Source: Streptomyces pluripotens (lineage in GTDB: Bacteria; Actinomycetota; Actinomycetes; Streptomycetales; Streptomycetaceae). Taken from it: a DNA stretch of 64,000 nt. The stretch's first letter is position 1. Every line of letters starts with the position of its first letter. Location of the stretch: the NCBI RefSeq assembly GCF_000802245.2, contig NZ_CP021080.1, forward strand, positions 4,588,001-4,652,000, read 5' to 3'. The position numbers were made by a program, and so were the translations under genes. Positions 18,728-27,318 of this stretch are shown here, piece by piece. A model generated the notes under the pieces. That model worked only from the letters and a program-made list of their open reading frames with translations, searched no databases and was not told where the DNA came from.

Positions 18728-18743
18728 GTTAACCCGCGTTAAC
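18728..18743. promoter_or_regulatory. Candidate operator: paired GTTAAC sites upstream of enoyl-CoA hydratase
   Basis: Two self-palindromic GTTAAC hexamers separated by CCGC form a symmetric 16-base element immediately upstream of the GGAGGG ribosome-binding site. Its position would let a bound repressor block transcription or initiation. No cognate regulator is adjacent. Confidence 0.4.
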
Positions 18744-18754
18744 CGGAGGGTGTT

Positions 18755-19549
18755 ATGAGCGAGGAGCGGTTCGGCGAGTTCGTGCTGGTGCGGCGGCATG
18801 GGCGGGTCGCGGAGCTGGTACTGGACCGGCCCAAGGCCATGAACGCCGTCTCGACGGAGATGGCCCGTTCCATCGCCGGGGCATGTGCCGCGCTCGCCGT
18901 CGACCGGGATGCTCGTGTGGTCGTGCTGACGTCCTCGCACGAGCGGGCGTTCTGCGTCGGCGCTGACCTGAAGGAGCGCAACTCCTTCACTGACGCGGAC
19001 CTGGTGCGGCAGCGGCCGGTGGCACGCGGGGCCTACACCGGGGTGCTGGAACTGCCGATGCCGACGATCGCGGCGGTCCACGGGTTCGCCTTGGGCGGCG
19101 GTTTCGAACTGGCCCTGTCCTGCGATCTGATTGTGGCCGACCGTACGGCCGTGGTGGGGCTGCCGGAGGTGTCGGTGGGTGTGATCCCCGGGGGTGGTGG
19201 TACGCAACTGCTGCCGCGGCGGATCGGGGCGGCGCGGGCTGCCGAGCTGATCTTCTCAGCGCGACGGGTGCAGGCGGTGGAGGCTGCCGGACTGGGGCTG
19301 GTGGACCAGCTGGTGGACGAGGGCCGAGACCGGGAGGAGGCGCTGGCGCTGGGCGCGCGGATCGCCGGGAACTCGCCGGTGGGACTGCGGGCGGCGAAGC
19401 GTGCGCTGCGGCTCGGGCACGGGCTGGATCTGCGGGCCGGGCTTGAGGTCGAGGACGCGGCGTGGCGGTCGGTGGCGTTCTCGGGGGACCGGGCGGAGGG
19501 GGTGGCGGCGTTCAACGAGAAGCGGAAGCCGGAGTGGCCCGGGGAGTAG
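18755..19549 (+). CDS. Enoyl-CoA hydratase/isomerase (crotonase family)
   Basis: A 264-residue cytosolic crotonase-fold enzyme acting on acyl-CoA thioesters, probably hydrating enoyl-CoA in fatty- or branched-chain acid oxidation. The oxyanion-hole segments AFCVGADLKE and HGFALGGGFELALSCD are present, and the catalytic Glu lies in GLPEVSVGVIPG. The C-terminal helices (AAGLGLVDQLVDEG and onward) match family length. ATG at 18755 with a GGAGGG ribosome-binding site. It is transcribed alone in the direction of cdgE. The exact acyl substrate cannot be read from the sequence. Confidence 0.9.
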   Translation: MSEERFGEFVLVRRHGRVAELVLDRPKAMNAVSTEMARSIAGACAALAVDRDARVVVLTSSHERAFCVGADLKERNSFTDADLVRQRPVARGAYTGVLELPMPTIAAVHGFALGGGFELALSCDLIVADRTAVVGLPEVSVGVIPGGGGTQLLPRRIGAARAAELIFSARRVQAVEAAGLGLVDQLVDEGRDREEALALGARIAGNSPVGLRAAKRALRLGHGLDLRAGLEVEDAAWRSVAFSGDRAEGVAAFNEKRKPEWPGE

Positions 19550-19699
19550 GGCACCCGGTGCGGTGACCTAGGGGGCGCGGCGCGGCTCCACCGCGTGGGT
19601 GCGCCCCTGCGGTCGGCCCGCGCCCTCGGTGTATCGCGGCAGCCACCACCTGATCGCCGCACAATGTCACCATTCGTCCGATTTACTCTCTAACCTGGA

Positions 19700-20845
19700 G
19701 TGATGGGTGAGGACAAGCGGCTCGCCGCGGTGGTGGCGCTGGCGCAGGGGATGGCGGCGGCGCAGACCCCGCGGGGGTCGTGGCAGGCCGCCGCGCTCGG
19801 CGCCTGCCGGGCGCTGGACGGTAGTTTCGCGGCGCTGTCGGTGTGGGAACGGGAGCTGGGTCGGCTGCGCGTCCTCGCGAACGTGGGCGACCGGGCACCG
19901 GACGAGGAGGAGTTCCCGGAGGCGGAGGCCTACCCGGTGCACCAGTTCCCGGAGATCACCGAATTCCTGCACGAGCGGTGGGCGGGAGGCGGCGGCCCCA
20001 ACGCCTGGGTGGAGACGGCCCAGGGGCCGGCGGCCGGCACCCCCGGTTACTTCCACCAGCGTGTTGCCGCCCTGCGCCGCCGGGGCCGCGGCTGTTGCGT
20101 GGTCGCGCCGGTCGTGCTGCACGGCAGGGCCTGGGGCGAGCTGTACGTGGCGCGCGCGGTCGGTGAGCCGGTGTTCGAGCGGGCCGACGCCGACTTCGCC
20201 ACCGTTCTGGCCGCGGTCGTCGCGGCCGGGATCGCGCAGACCGAACGGCTGGAGGAGGCCCGCCGGCTCGCCTACACCGACGCGCTCACCGGCCTCGCCA
20301 ACCGCCGTGCCGTGGACGTGCGGCTGGAGGAGGCGGTGGAGCGGCACCGTGCGCGGGGCACGGTCGTCAGTCTCGTCGTCTGTGATCTCAACGGGCTCAA
20401 GCGGGTCAATGACACCCTCGGGCACGCCGTCGGCGACCGGCTGCTGGAACGTTTCGGTTCGGTCCTCTCGCTGTGCGGGGCGATGGTGCCGGGCGCCCTG
20501 GCGGCCCGGCTCGGTGGGGACGAGTTCTGCCTGCTCGCGACCGGTCGGCCCGCAGATGACGTGGTGAAGGCCGCGGACGAATTGTGTCGCAGGTCGGCCG
20601 AGCTGGAGCTGGGGGAAGGGGTCTCGTGCGGCGTCGCCTCGACCGAGGATCCGATCGGGCCGGTGCGCGATGCCCGACGGCTGTTCCGGCTGGCGGATGC
20701 GGCGCAATACCGCGCCAAGGCGCTGCGTGCCGAACATCCGGTGGTGGCGGGCCGGGAGGGGCCGGACGACCCGGTCGTACGGCTGGCGGACGAGCCGCCG
20801 CCGTCCCGGCCGGAGCGGCGCCGCTTCCGGGGGCGCAGCGTCTGA
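19700..20845 (+). CDS. cdgE: GAF-GGDEF diguanylate cyclase
   Basis: A 381-residue protein predicted to make cyclic di-GMP from two GTP. The N-terminal half (about 8-175) reads as a GAF sensory domain (ACRALDGSFAALSVWE, ARAVGEPVFERADADFATVL). A linker helix leads to the GGDEF domain from about residue 190, starting with the typical YTDALTGLANRRAVD and containing the active site RLGGDEFCLLA at 271-280. No RxxD inhibitory site stands upstream of GGDEF, so product inhibition by that route is not expected. The GTG at 19700 or the ATG at 19703 may start it; GGAG lies very close upstream. The name follows the Streptomyces GAF-GGDEF protein CdgE next to hutH and is assigned by memory of gene order. 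Confidence 0.85.
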   Translation: MMGEDKRLAAVVALAQGMAAAQTPRGSWQAAALGACRALDGSFAALSVWERELGRLRVLANVGDRAPDEEEFPEAEAYPVHQFPEITEFLHERWAGGGGPNAWVETAQGPAAGTPGYFHQRVAALRRRGRGCCVVAPVVLHGRAWGELYVARAVGEPVFERADADFATVLAAVVAAGIAQTERLEEARRLAYTDALTGLANRRAVDVRLEEAVERHRARGTVVSLVVCDLNGLKRVNDTLGHAVGDRLLERFGSVLSLCGAMVPGALAARLGGDEFCLLATGRPADDVVKAADELCRRSAELELGEGVSCGVASTEDPIGPVRDARRLFRLADAAQYRAKALRAEHPVVAGREGPDDPVVRLADEPPPSRPERRRFRGRSV

Positions 20846-20927
20846 GGCGAAGCCCACACCCTGCGGTAAGGGTCGTACCCGTACTCCACTAGTGACATCT
20901 ATGCATTCAATGCGTAGGCTCCTGAAT

Positions 20928-22472
20928 ATGGATATGCACACTGTGGTGGTGGGGACGTCCGGTGTCACGGCGTCCGACGTTCTCGCCGTAGCGCGCGGCG
21001 GTGCCCGCATCGAGCTGTCGACGGAGGCGGTGGCGGCCCTCGCGGCGGCCCGGGAGATCGTGGACGCGCTGGCGGCGAAGCCGGACCCGGTCTACGGCGT
21101 CTCCACCGGCTTCGGAGCCTTGGCGACCCGGCACATCAGCCAGGAACTGCGCGCCCAGCTGCAACGCAACATCGTCCGCTCGCACGCCGCCGGCATGGGC
21201 CCGCGCGTCGAGCGGGAGGTCGTACGGGCCCTGATGTTCCTGCGGCTCAAGACCGTGTGCTCCGGGCACACCGGTGTGCGTCCGGAGGTCGCGCAGACCA
21301 TGGCCGACGTGCTGAACGCCGGAATCACCCCAGTCGTGCACGAGTACGGCTCCCTGGGGTGCTCCGGCGACCTGGCCCCGCTGTCCCACTGCGCCCTGGC
21401 GCTCATGGGGGAGGGAGATGCCGAGGGCCCCGACGGCCAGGTCCGGCCTGCCGGCGAGCTGCTCGCGGAGCACGGTATCCAGCCCGTCGAACTCCGGGAG
21501 AAGGAGGGGCTCGCCCTCCTCAACGGCACCGACGGCATGCTCGGCATGTTGATCATGGCTCTCGCCGACCTCGGCACCCTCTACAAGTCCGCCGACATCA
21601 CCGCCGCCCTCAGCCTGGAGGCGCTGCTCGGCACGGACAAGGTCCTCGCGCCCGAGCTGCACGCCATCCGTCCGCACCCGGGCCAGGGCGCATCCGCCGC
21701 CAACATGCTCGCCGTGCTGAAGGGCTCCGGCCTCACCGGGCACCACCAGGACGACGCACCACGCGTCCAGGACGCCTACTCGGTGCGCTGCGCCCCGCAG
21801 GTCGCCGGCGCCGGGCGGGACACGCTGGCACACGCCCGCCTCGTCGCCGAGCGGGAGCTGGCCTCCGCCGTCGACAACCCGGTCGTGCTGCCCGACGGCC
21901 GGGTGGAGTCCAACGGCAACTTCCACGGCGCCCCGGTCGCTTACGTCCTGGACTTCCTCGCCATCGCCGCCGCCGACCTCGGGTCCGTCGCTGAGCGCCG
22001 CACTGACCGATTGCTGGACAAGAACCGCAGCCACGGTCTGCCGCCCTTCCTCGCCGACGACGCCGGTGTCGACTCCGGGCTGATGATCGCCCAGTACACG
22101 CAGGCCGCGCTGGTCAGTGAGATGAAGCGGCTCGCCGTACCGGCATCCGCCGACTCCATCCCGTCCTCCGCCATGCAGGAGGACCACGTGTCCATGGGCT
22201 GGTCGGCCGCGCGCAAACTGCGCACCGCCGTGGACAACCTCACCCGGATCATCGCCATCGAGCTGTACGCGGCCACCCGCGCCGTCGAACTGCGTGAGGG
22301 CCTGTCCCCAGCCCCCGCCTCGCAGGCCGTCATCGAGGCGGTACGGGCCGCCGGTGTGCAGGGCCCGGGATCTGACCGGTTCCTGGCGCCCGACCTGGCC
22401 GCCGCCGACGCGTTCGTGCGTGGGGGAGAGCTGGTGGTGGCCGCGGAGACGGTCACCGGCCCACTGCAGTGA
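20928..22472 (+). CDS. hutH: Histidine ammonia-lyase
   Basis: A 514-residue cytosolic enzyme converting L-histidine to trans-urocanate and ammonia, the first step of histidine use. The self-made MIO electrophile comes from Cys145-Ser146-Gly147 in GSLGCSGDLAPLSH. Streptomyces HutH uses Cys-Ser-Gly where most ammonia-lyases have Ala-Ser-Gly. Other family segments are YGVSTGFGALATR, RNIVRSHAAGMGPRVE, and QDAYSVRCAPQVAGAGRDT. ATG at 20928 (MDMHTVVVGTSG) without a clear Shine-Dalgarno. The 80-base leader contains an AT-rich element (ATGCATTCAATGC, 20901-20913) that may belong to the promoter. Confidence 0.96.
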   Translation: MDMHTVVVGTSGVTASDVLAVARGGARIELSTEAVAALAAAREIVDALAAKPDPVYGVSTGFGALATRHISQELRAQLQRNIVRSHAAGMGPRVEREVVRALMFLRLKTVCSGHTGVRPEVAQTMADVLNAGITPVVHEYGSLGCSGDLAPLSHCALALMGEGDAEGPDGQVRPAGELLAEHGIQPVELREKEGLALLNGTDGMLGMLIMALADLGTLYKSADITAALSLEALLGTDKVLAPELHAIRPHPGQGASAANMLAVLKGSGLTGHHQDDAPRVQDAYSVRCAPQVAGAGRDTLAHARLVAERELASAVDNPVVLPDGRVESNGNFHGAPVAYVLDFLAIAAADLGSVAERRTDRLLDKNRSHGLPPFLADDAGVDSGLMIAQYTQAALVSEMKRLAVPASADSIPSSAMQEDHVSMGWSAARKLRTAVDNLTRIIAIELYAATRAVELREGLSPAPASQAVIEAVRAAGVQGPGSDRFLAPDLAAADAFVRGGELVVAAETVTGPLQ

Positions 22473-22477
22473 GGAGA

Positions 22478-22513
22478 GGGGCCCCGGCACTGGAATCCGC
22501 CGGCCGGGGCCCC
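22478..22513. terminator. Bidirectional hairpin between hutH and lipoprotein gene
   Basis: Perfect 11-bp stem GGGGCCCCGGC (22478-22488) with GCCGGGGCCCC (22503-22513), 14-base loop, starting 6 bases after the hutH stop and ending 7 bases before the convergent lipoprotein stop. Confidence 0.8.
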
Positions 22514-22519
22514 GAAACG

Positions 22520-23311
22520 TCACTTCAGCTTTGCCGCCTGGGCGCTGACGACCGCCGGCGACACCTTGTACGCCTGCTTCGCCATCATCGCGCCGATGTT
22601 GATCGTGGTGTAGGACACGAGGGCGTTCCCGTGCCGCACGACCTCGGCGTGGACCACGGCCGTTTCCCCGTCGCCCGCGCTGGTCGCGGCGAAAGCGATC
22701 GCTGCGTCACCCGTGCCCGAGGACTTCTCCTCGGCGACCTTCGTGAACGTCGCCTTGGTACCGCCCTGGGAGCCCTTGAAGCCGCTCGCGCAGGCCTTCA
22801 CCGCGTCCGAGACGGACTTCAGCGCCTGCTCGGCACCGTCCCCGTCGTAGGAGGACAGGGCGACCACCGTGGTGTCCCGGATCAGGGACTTGTTGATCGC
22901 GTCCTTGAGCTTGCCGTCGGTCATGTCGTCCATGGACGTTGCGTCGTCCGTGGGGGCCTTCTTGTCCTGCATGGCCATGCGGTTGGTCTCCGCAGCCGGT
23001 TTCGCCGGAGCCAGGCCGGTCAGGACGTCCAGCAGCGGGGTGCACTGGGGGTCGCCGGCCTTGACCGTACCCCTGGCGGGGGTGCCGCCGGGGATCTCCT
23101 GGACCTTGAAACCAGGAACGTCGCCCTTGGCGATGATCAGCTTCTTCAGTTCGGCGGCGTTCAGCGTCTTCGCCGCAGGCTTCGCCGCTTCCTTGCCCCC
23201 GGTGTCCGCGGAACCCTTCGACTCTCCGTCGGAACAGCCCGTGATGAGGGCGAGCGACAGCGCGCTCACAGCTGCGGTGGCGCACAGCCGCACGCCCGAT
23301 GATCTCTTCAT
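22520..23311 (-). CDS. Secreted lipoprotein of unknown function
   Basis: A 263-residue protein with a lipoprotein signal peptide: basic start MKRSSGVRLC, hydrophobic core, and the lipobox LITGC with Cys26 as the lipidation site. A Lys/Ala-rich linker follows. The mature domain contains segments such as AAELKKLIIAKGDVPGF, DPQCTPLLDVL and the C-terminal VVRHGNALVSYTTINIG, a pattern seen in Streptomyces/mycobacterial sensor-like lipoproteins. No enzymatic motif was seen. It is anchored to the outer face of the membrane. It is upstream, on the same strand, of no other gene and convergent with hutH. Confidence 0.82.
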   Translation of the reverse strand: MKRSSGVRLCATAAVSALSLALITGCSDGESKGSADTGGKEAAKPAAKTLNAAELKKLIIAKGDVPGFKVQEIPGGTPARGTVKAGDPQCTPLLDVLTGLAPAKPAAETNRMAMQDKKAPTDDATSMDDMTDGKLKDAINKSLIRDTTVVALSSYDGDGAEQALKSVSDAVKACASGFKGSQGGTKATFTKVAEEKSSGTGDAAIAFAATSAGDGETAVVHAEVVRHGNALVSYTTINIGAMMAKQAYKVSPAVVSAQAAKLK

Positions 23312-23353
23312 GCGTGAACTATGTGTCGGCTGTCAAGGATTCGTCAAGAAAGG

Positions 23354-23704
23354 CTAAAAGCCCATACGTTCGCGACGCACCGAATACACCACGAAGCCGG
23401 CACCCATGGCGAGAAAGAGGGTTCCGCCCACGACATACGGCGTGGTGTCCGGGCTGCCGGTGTCGGCCAGTTCGGTGTCGGCCAGTTCGGCGTCGCCCGC
23501 CGCTTGTGCCGTGCCGGTGGTGGTCGTCGACAGTGCCCCACCCTGCTGCGTGACCTGCGGCGCGGAGCGCGCCTGGACAGAGTTCACCGCCGTCCCGCTC
23601 GCCGGGAGGCCCTGCGACGCCTTCGCGGACGGAACGAACCACAGTGCGCAGAGCAGGGTGCCGGCCGCGGTGGCGGTCAGCAGTGGGCGGCGAGCAGATG
23701 ACAC
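23354..23704 (-). CDS. LAXTG cell-wall-anchored small surface protein
   Basis: A 116-residue protein with a GTG start at 23704 and an AAGGGGA ribosome-binding site. It has a Sec signal peptide (RRPLLTATAAGTLLCALWF ending near SAKA), then a short Thr/Ala/Gln-rich mature region. The sorting signal is LADTG followed by a hydrophobic helix (VVGGTLFLAMGAGFVVYS) and the basic tail VRRERMGF. LADTG fits the LAXTG motif used by class E sortases of Streptomyces. A duplicated LADTE/LADTG sits just before the helix. The mature protein would be only about 50-60 residues, so a stalk, spacer or small adhesin is likely. No enzymatic domain. Confidence 0.82.
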   Translation of the reverse strand: MSSARRPLLTATAAGTLLCALWFVPSAKASQGLPASGTAVNSVQARSAPQVTQQGGALSTTTTGTAQAAGDAELADTELADTGSPDTTPYVVGGTLFLAMGAGFVVYSVRRERMGF

Positions 23705-23812
23705 GGAATACGATCCCCTTGTGACGCTGGCGAATTGGCCGTGTGGAGCGATGTTAGTGAAAGGCGCGGGTCACAGGAAAGTCACGGGGGGCCTCGGTCG
23801 TACGCTCCCGCC

Positions 23813-24154
23813 ATGAGCGTTGAAGAGACATCACGTTTTGTGCGACTTCGGGTGGAGCTCGTCCTCGAAGTCCAGGAGGCGGGCGAGGTGACCAAGGCCG
23901 CGCTGCGCCGGCTCGCCGAGGATCCCGAGCTGCCCGAGGAGGAACGGGCGCACGCCAAGAGCGCTGTGACGGAGGACACTGCGGAGGCCCTCGCCTACCT
24001 CGTGGACCCGTTCGACCTGGTCGGCGACGTACCGGGAGTGGAACTCCAGCAGGCTTCCTGGTCCAGCGAGCGGATCGACTACGACCCCGACTCGCCCGAA
24101 TGGGATCTGGACGAGGACGATGAGGTGAGTGACGACGAGGACGGTACCGGCTGA
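23813..24154 (+). CDS. Small acidic conserved protein
   Basis: A 113-residue protein starting at the ATG at 23813 (MSVEETSRFVRLRVELVLEV). The first 80 residues form mixed helix/strand with EVTKAALRRLAEDPELPEEE. The C-terminus is strongly acidic (DLDEDDEVSDDEDGTG). It is a predicted cytosolic protein with no known function or recognised motif; I recall similar short proteins in other Streptomyces at this position. It precedes an L,D-transpeptidase and is followed by a terminator hairpin, so it is probably monocistronic. Confidence 0.75.
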   Translation: MSVEETSRFVRLRVELVLEVQEAGEVTKAALRRLAEDPELPEEERAHAKSAVTEDTAEALAYLVDPFDLVGDVPGVELQQASWSSERIDYDPDSPEWDLDEDDEVSDDEDGTG

Positions 24155-24175
24155 GCAGCACCGGGATGTCCACGA

Positions 24176-24198
24176 CCCCGGACGGCAGCCGTCCGGGG
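24176..24198 (+). terminator. Hairpin after the small acidic protein gene
   Basis: Near-contiguous palindrome CCCCGGACGGC (24176-24186) and GCCGTCCGGGG (24188-24198). The outer 8-9 base pairs can form a stable stem with a short loop, 22 bases past the stop. Confidence 0.65.
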
Positions 24199-24373
24199 TT
24201 CCATCGTCCCAAGAGGGCGCACGGGCCGGATTCCGCACCGCTCGCGCGCCGTGGACGTGGTGTGGCCCACAGATCCACCAGACGTGGAACGGGGCGGCAC
24301 GGTCGTAGCGTTGAAAGCTCTTACGGGGACTCTCGGGGTTTTTCGCGACTCGGCAACGATGGAGAAGCTTGTG

Positions 24374-25624
24374 ATGACGGACGGTAAGCGGCGCAGGGGT
24401 CTGATGGCCGCGTCCGCTCTGCTCGGTGGCGTGCTGGTGCTCTCGGCCTGTTCCGGCGGCGATGCCAAGGCCTCGGGCAGCGACAAGGGTGATACCTCGC
24501 AGGCCAAGGTCGACGAGGCGGCGGCCAAGAAGTCGTCGGAGGCGCAGATCAGGATCACGCCCAAGGACGGCTCCAACAACGCCTCGATCAACAACTCCGC
24601 AGCCGTCACGGTGAGCAAGGGCACGCTCACCGGTGTCACCATGACCACCCAGGACGGCCAGGCCGTCTCCGGTCAGCTCTCCGCCGACAAGAAGAGCTGG
24701 AAGCCCAACGTCCAGCTGAAGCGGTCCACCACGTACAAGGTCGCCGCGGAGGCCAAGGACTCCCAGGGCCGCATAGCCCACGAGAACGCCTCCTTCACCA
24801 CGGTCGCCCCGGCCAACAGCTTCATCGGCACCTTCACCCCGGACAACGGTTCCACCGTCGGCGTCGGCATGCCGGTGTCGATCAAGTTCGACAAGGCGAT
24901 CACCAACAAGGCGGCCGTGCAGAAGGGCGTCCAGGTCACCTCAAGCAGCGGCCAGGAGGTCGTCTGCCACTGGTTCAACGCCAACCGCATGGACTGCCGT
25001 CCCGAGGACTACTGGAAGGAGAACTCCACCGTCACCCTGAAGCTGTCCCTCGACGGCGTCGAGGGTGCAGACGGCGTCTACGGCGTACAGCAGAAGACGG
25101 TCACCTTCCACATCGGTCGCAACCAGGTCTCCTACGTCGACGCGAAGACCAAGCAGATGAAGGTCACGCAGGACGGCAAGGTCATCAAGACCATCCCGAT
25201 CTCCGCCGGCGCCCCCGATCACACCACGTACGAGGGCAAGATGGTGATCTCGGAGAAGTTCAAGCAGACCCGCATGAACGGTGCCACCGTCGGCTTCACC
25301 GACGATGACGGCAAGGGCGAGTACGACATCAAGGACGTGCCGCACGCCATGCGCCTGACCACCTCCGGCACCTTCATCCACGGCAACTACTGGGGTGCGC
25401 CGTCCGTCTTCGGCAGCGTGAACACCAGCCACGGCTGTGTCGGCCTGCAGGACAAGAAGGGCGCGGACGACCCGAACACCCCGGCCGCCTGGTTCTACGG
25501 CCACTCCCTGGTCGGTGACGTCGTGGTCGTGCAGAACACCGGCGACAAGACGGTCGCGCCGGACAACGGCCTCAACGGCTGGAACATGGACTGGTCGCAG
25601 TGGAAGGCCGGTTCGGCCGTCTGA
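24374..25624 (+). CDS. Lipoprotein L,D-transpeptidase with Ig-like domains
   Basis: A 416-residue envelope enzyme that forms 3-3 cross-links in peptidoglycan. With the ATG at 24374, six bases after a GGAGAAG ribosome-binding site, it has a lipoprotein signal peptide (KRRRGLMAASALLGGVLVLSACS; lipobox LSAC). Two Ig-like domains of the actinobacterial Ldt type follow (about 55-150 and 150-255), including FTPDNGSTVGVGMPVSIKFD. The YkuD catalytic domain (about 258-385) ends in the HGNYWG...SHGCVGL motif with catalytic Cys355. The C-terminal NGWNMDWSQW is the usual actinobacterial tail. Mycobacterial LdtMt2 is the closest known model. A longer start at 24359 is possible but has no better site. Confidence 0.94.
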   Translation: MTDGKRRRGLMAASALLGGVLVLSACSGGDAKASGSDKGDTSQAKVDEAAAKKSSEAQIRITPKDGSNNASINNSAAVTVSKGTLTGVTMTTQDGQAVSGQLSADKKSWKPNVQLKRSTTYKVAAEAKDSQGRIAHENASFTTVAPANSFIGTFTPDNGSTVGVGMPVSIKFDKAITNKAAVQKGVQVTSSSGQEVVCHWFNANRMDCRPEDYWKENSTVTLKLSLDGVEGADGVYGVQQKTVTFHIGRNQVSYVDAKTKQMKVTQDGKVIKTIPISAGAPDHTTYEGKMVISEKFKQTRMNGATVGFTDDDGKGEYDIKDVPHAMRLTTSGTFIHGNYWGAPSVFGSVNTSHGCVGLQDKKGADDPNTPAAWFYGHSLVGDVVVVQNTGDKTVAPDNGLNGWNMDWSQWKAGSAV

Positions 25625-25655
25625 CTCCGTTCCCGGCCCGCACCTCACACCTGAA

Positions 25656-25694
25656 GCACCGATGCCGCCCCTCCGCCGGGGTCGGCATCGGTGC
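25656..25694 (+). terminator. Strong hairpin after the L,D-transpeptidase gene
   Basis: Perfect 12-bp stem GCACCGATGCCG (25656-25667) with CGGCATCGGTGC (25683-25694), 15-base loop, 31 bases past the stop. Confidence 0.82.
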
Positions 25695-25790
25695 ATCGGT
25701 GTTCTTGGGCCCGGTCCGGTCATTTCCTTCTCATGCTTCTCTTATGCCGACTTTATGGTGTCATCACGGCCGGTACCTACCGTGCGGGCC

Positions 25791-27239
25791 ATGTTCTTCA
25801 CGTACCTGAGGCGCGAACTGCGCCGCCGCAGAAAGGCGGCTCTCGTCGTCGCCTCTGGCCTCGCGCTGGGCATCGCGCTGGTCATCGTCGTCAACTCCGT
25901 GTCCAGCGGCATGGGGAAGGCCCAGGACGAGGTTCTGCAGTCGCTGTACGGCCTGGGCACCGACATGACGGTGACCAAGGCGGCAACGCCGTCCGCCGGC
26001 AGCTCCCAGCAGCCTCGGTTCCGGTTCGACGCGCGGAACAACGACGACACGTCCCAGCAGAGCAGCGACCGGGTCCGGGTACAGGGCTTCACCACCCTGG
26101 CCGACTCGACCGTCACCAAGGTTGCTGACCAGCAGGGCGTTTCGCAGGCCGCTGGCGGGCTGAGCCTCAACGTGGTCAAGGTCAGTGGTCAGTTCACCCG
26201 CGGCCAGTTCCAGCAGAACGGCAGCGGAGGGTTCCGGCGGGGTGGCAATGGCCAGCCACAGGGGGAGGTGAAGGGCGGCGGCGCCGACTTCAGCATCAAC
26301 CAGTACTCCGTCTTCGGTACCGACGTCACCCAAACCGGCATCGGCCCGCTGACCTCCTCGAAGATCACCAGCGGTCGTACCTTCCAGGCCGGTGAGACGA
26401 ACGCCAAGGTGGCGGTGGCCGACTCCGCGTACGCCAAGGAGAAGACGTACAAGGTCGGCTCCACCGTCACCATCAAGGGCACCGCGTTCAAGGTGATCGG
26501 CATCGCCACCGCCACCAGCGGTGACTCGGCGGCCAACCTCTACATCCCGCTGAAGCAGGCGCAGACCCTCGCGGACGAGAAGGACAAGGTCACCACGATC
26601 TACGTCAAGGCGACCGACTCCCAGAAGATCGACACCGTCAAGAGCGCCATCCAGAAGAACGTCTCGGGTACGACGGTCACCACCTCCTCCGACCTCGCCA
26701 AGACGGTCTCGGGTTCCCTGTCCACCGCTTCCTCGCTGGCCACCAAGGTCGGCACTTGGCTGTCCATCGCGGTGCTCGTGGCCGCGTTCCTGGTCGCGGG
26801 CCTGCTCACCTCCTCCGCGGTCTCCCGTCGGGTGCGCGAGTTCGGCACCCTCAAAGCGCTGGGCTGGAAGTCCGGCCGGGTCACCCGGCAGGTGGTCGGC
26901 GAGGCCATCGTCAACGGCCTGGTCGGTGGCGCCCTCGGCATCGGGCTCGGTCTGGCGGGTGCGTACGCCGTCACCGCCATCAGCCCCACCCTCCAGGCCC
27001 AGTTGGGCAGCACCGGCGGCGGATTCGGCGGGCCGGGCGGAGGGTTCGGAGGCCGGGGCGGTGGCTTCGGCCGCCATGCGGCGACGTCCCTTGAGGTCGC
27101 CCTCACCGCGCCGGTGAGCGTCACGACGATCGGCCTGGCGGTGGGCCTCGCGGTGGCGGGCGGACTCATCGCCGGCGCGTTCGGCGGCTGGCGGGCGTCG
27201 AGACTGCGCCCGGCGGACGCGTTGCGGCGGGTGGAGTAG
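25791..27239 (+). CDS. ABC transporter permease, MacB/FtsX type
   Basis: A 482-residue permease starting at the ATG at 25791. One N-terminal membrane helix (AALVVASGLALGIALVIVV) is followed by a large extracytoplasmic domain of about 290 residues (Ser/Thr/Gln-rich, with GDSAANLYIPLKQAQTL typical of MacB-like domains). Three more helices follow in the C-terminal FtsX domain (WLSIAVLVAAFLVAGLL, VGGALGIGLGLAGAYAV, GLAVGLAVAGGLIAGAF), with the EFGTLKALGWK coupling motif. A Gly/Phe-rich repeat (GGGFGGPGGGFGGRGGGFG) sits between the last two helices. It is paired with the ATPase 79 bases downstream. The family exports or mechanically pulls on lipids, peptides or lipoproteins; the substrate is not evident. 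Confidence 0.9.
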   Translation: MFFTYLRRELRRRRKAALVVASGLALGIALVIVVNSVSSGMGKAQDEVLQSLYGLGTDMTVTKAATPSAGSSQQPRFRFDARNNDDTSQQSSDRVRVQGFTTLADSTVTKVADQQGVSQAAGGLSLNVVKVSGQFTRGQFQQNGSGGFRRGGNGQPQGEVKGGGADFSINQYSVFGTDVTQTGIGPLTSSKITSGRTFQAGETNAKVAVADSAYAKEKTYKVGSTVTIKGTAFKVIGIATATSGDSAANLYIPLKQAQTLADEKDKVTTIYVKATDSQKIDTVKSAIQKNVSGTTVTTSSDLAKTVSGSLSTASSLATKVGTWLSIAVLVAAFLVAGLLTSSAVSRRVREFGTLKALGWKSGRVTRQVVGEAIVNGLVGGALGIGLGLAGAYAVTAISPTLQAQLGSTGGGFGGPGGGFGGRGGGFGRHAATSLEVALTAPVSVTTIGLAVGLAVAGGLIAGAFGGWRASRLRPADALRRVE

Positions 27240-27318
27240 CGATCACCCAGCGGAGCGGTCGCACCGACCGGCGACCGGCGATGACGCGCACCACCACCGA
27301 ACTCATCCAGGAGCACAC

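Noticed and set aside
20901..20913. ATGCATTCAATGC upstream of hutH as a binding site
   Set aside because: It is AT-rich and lies in the leader, but the two halves are imperfect and no comparison is available; mentioned only within the hutH entry.
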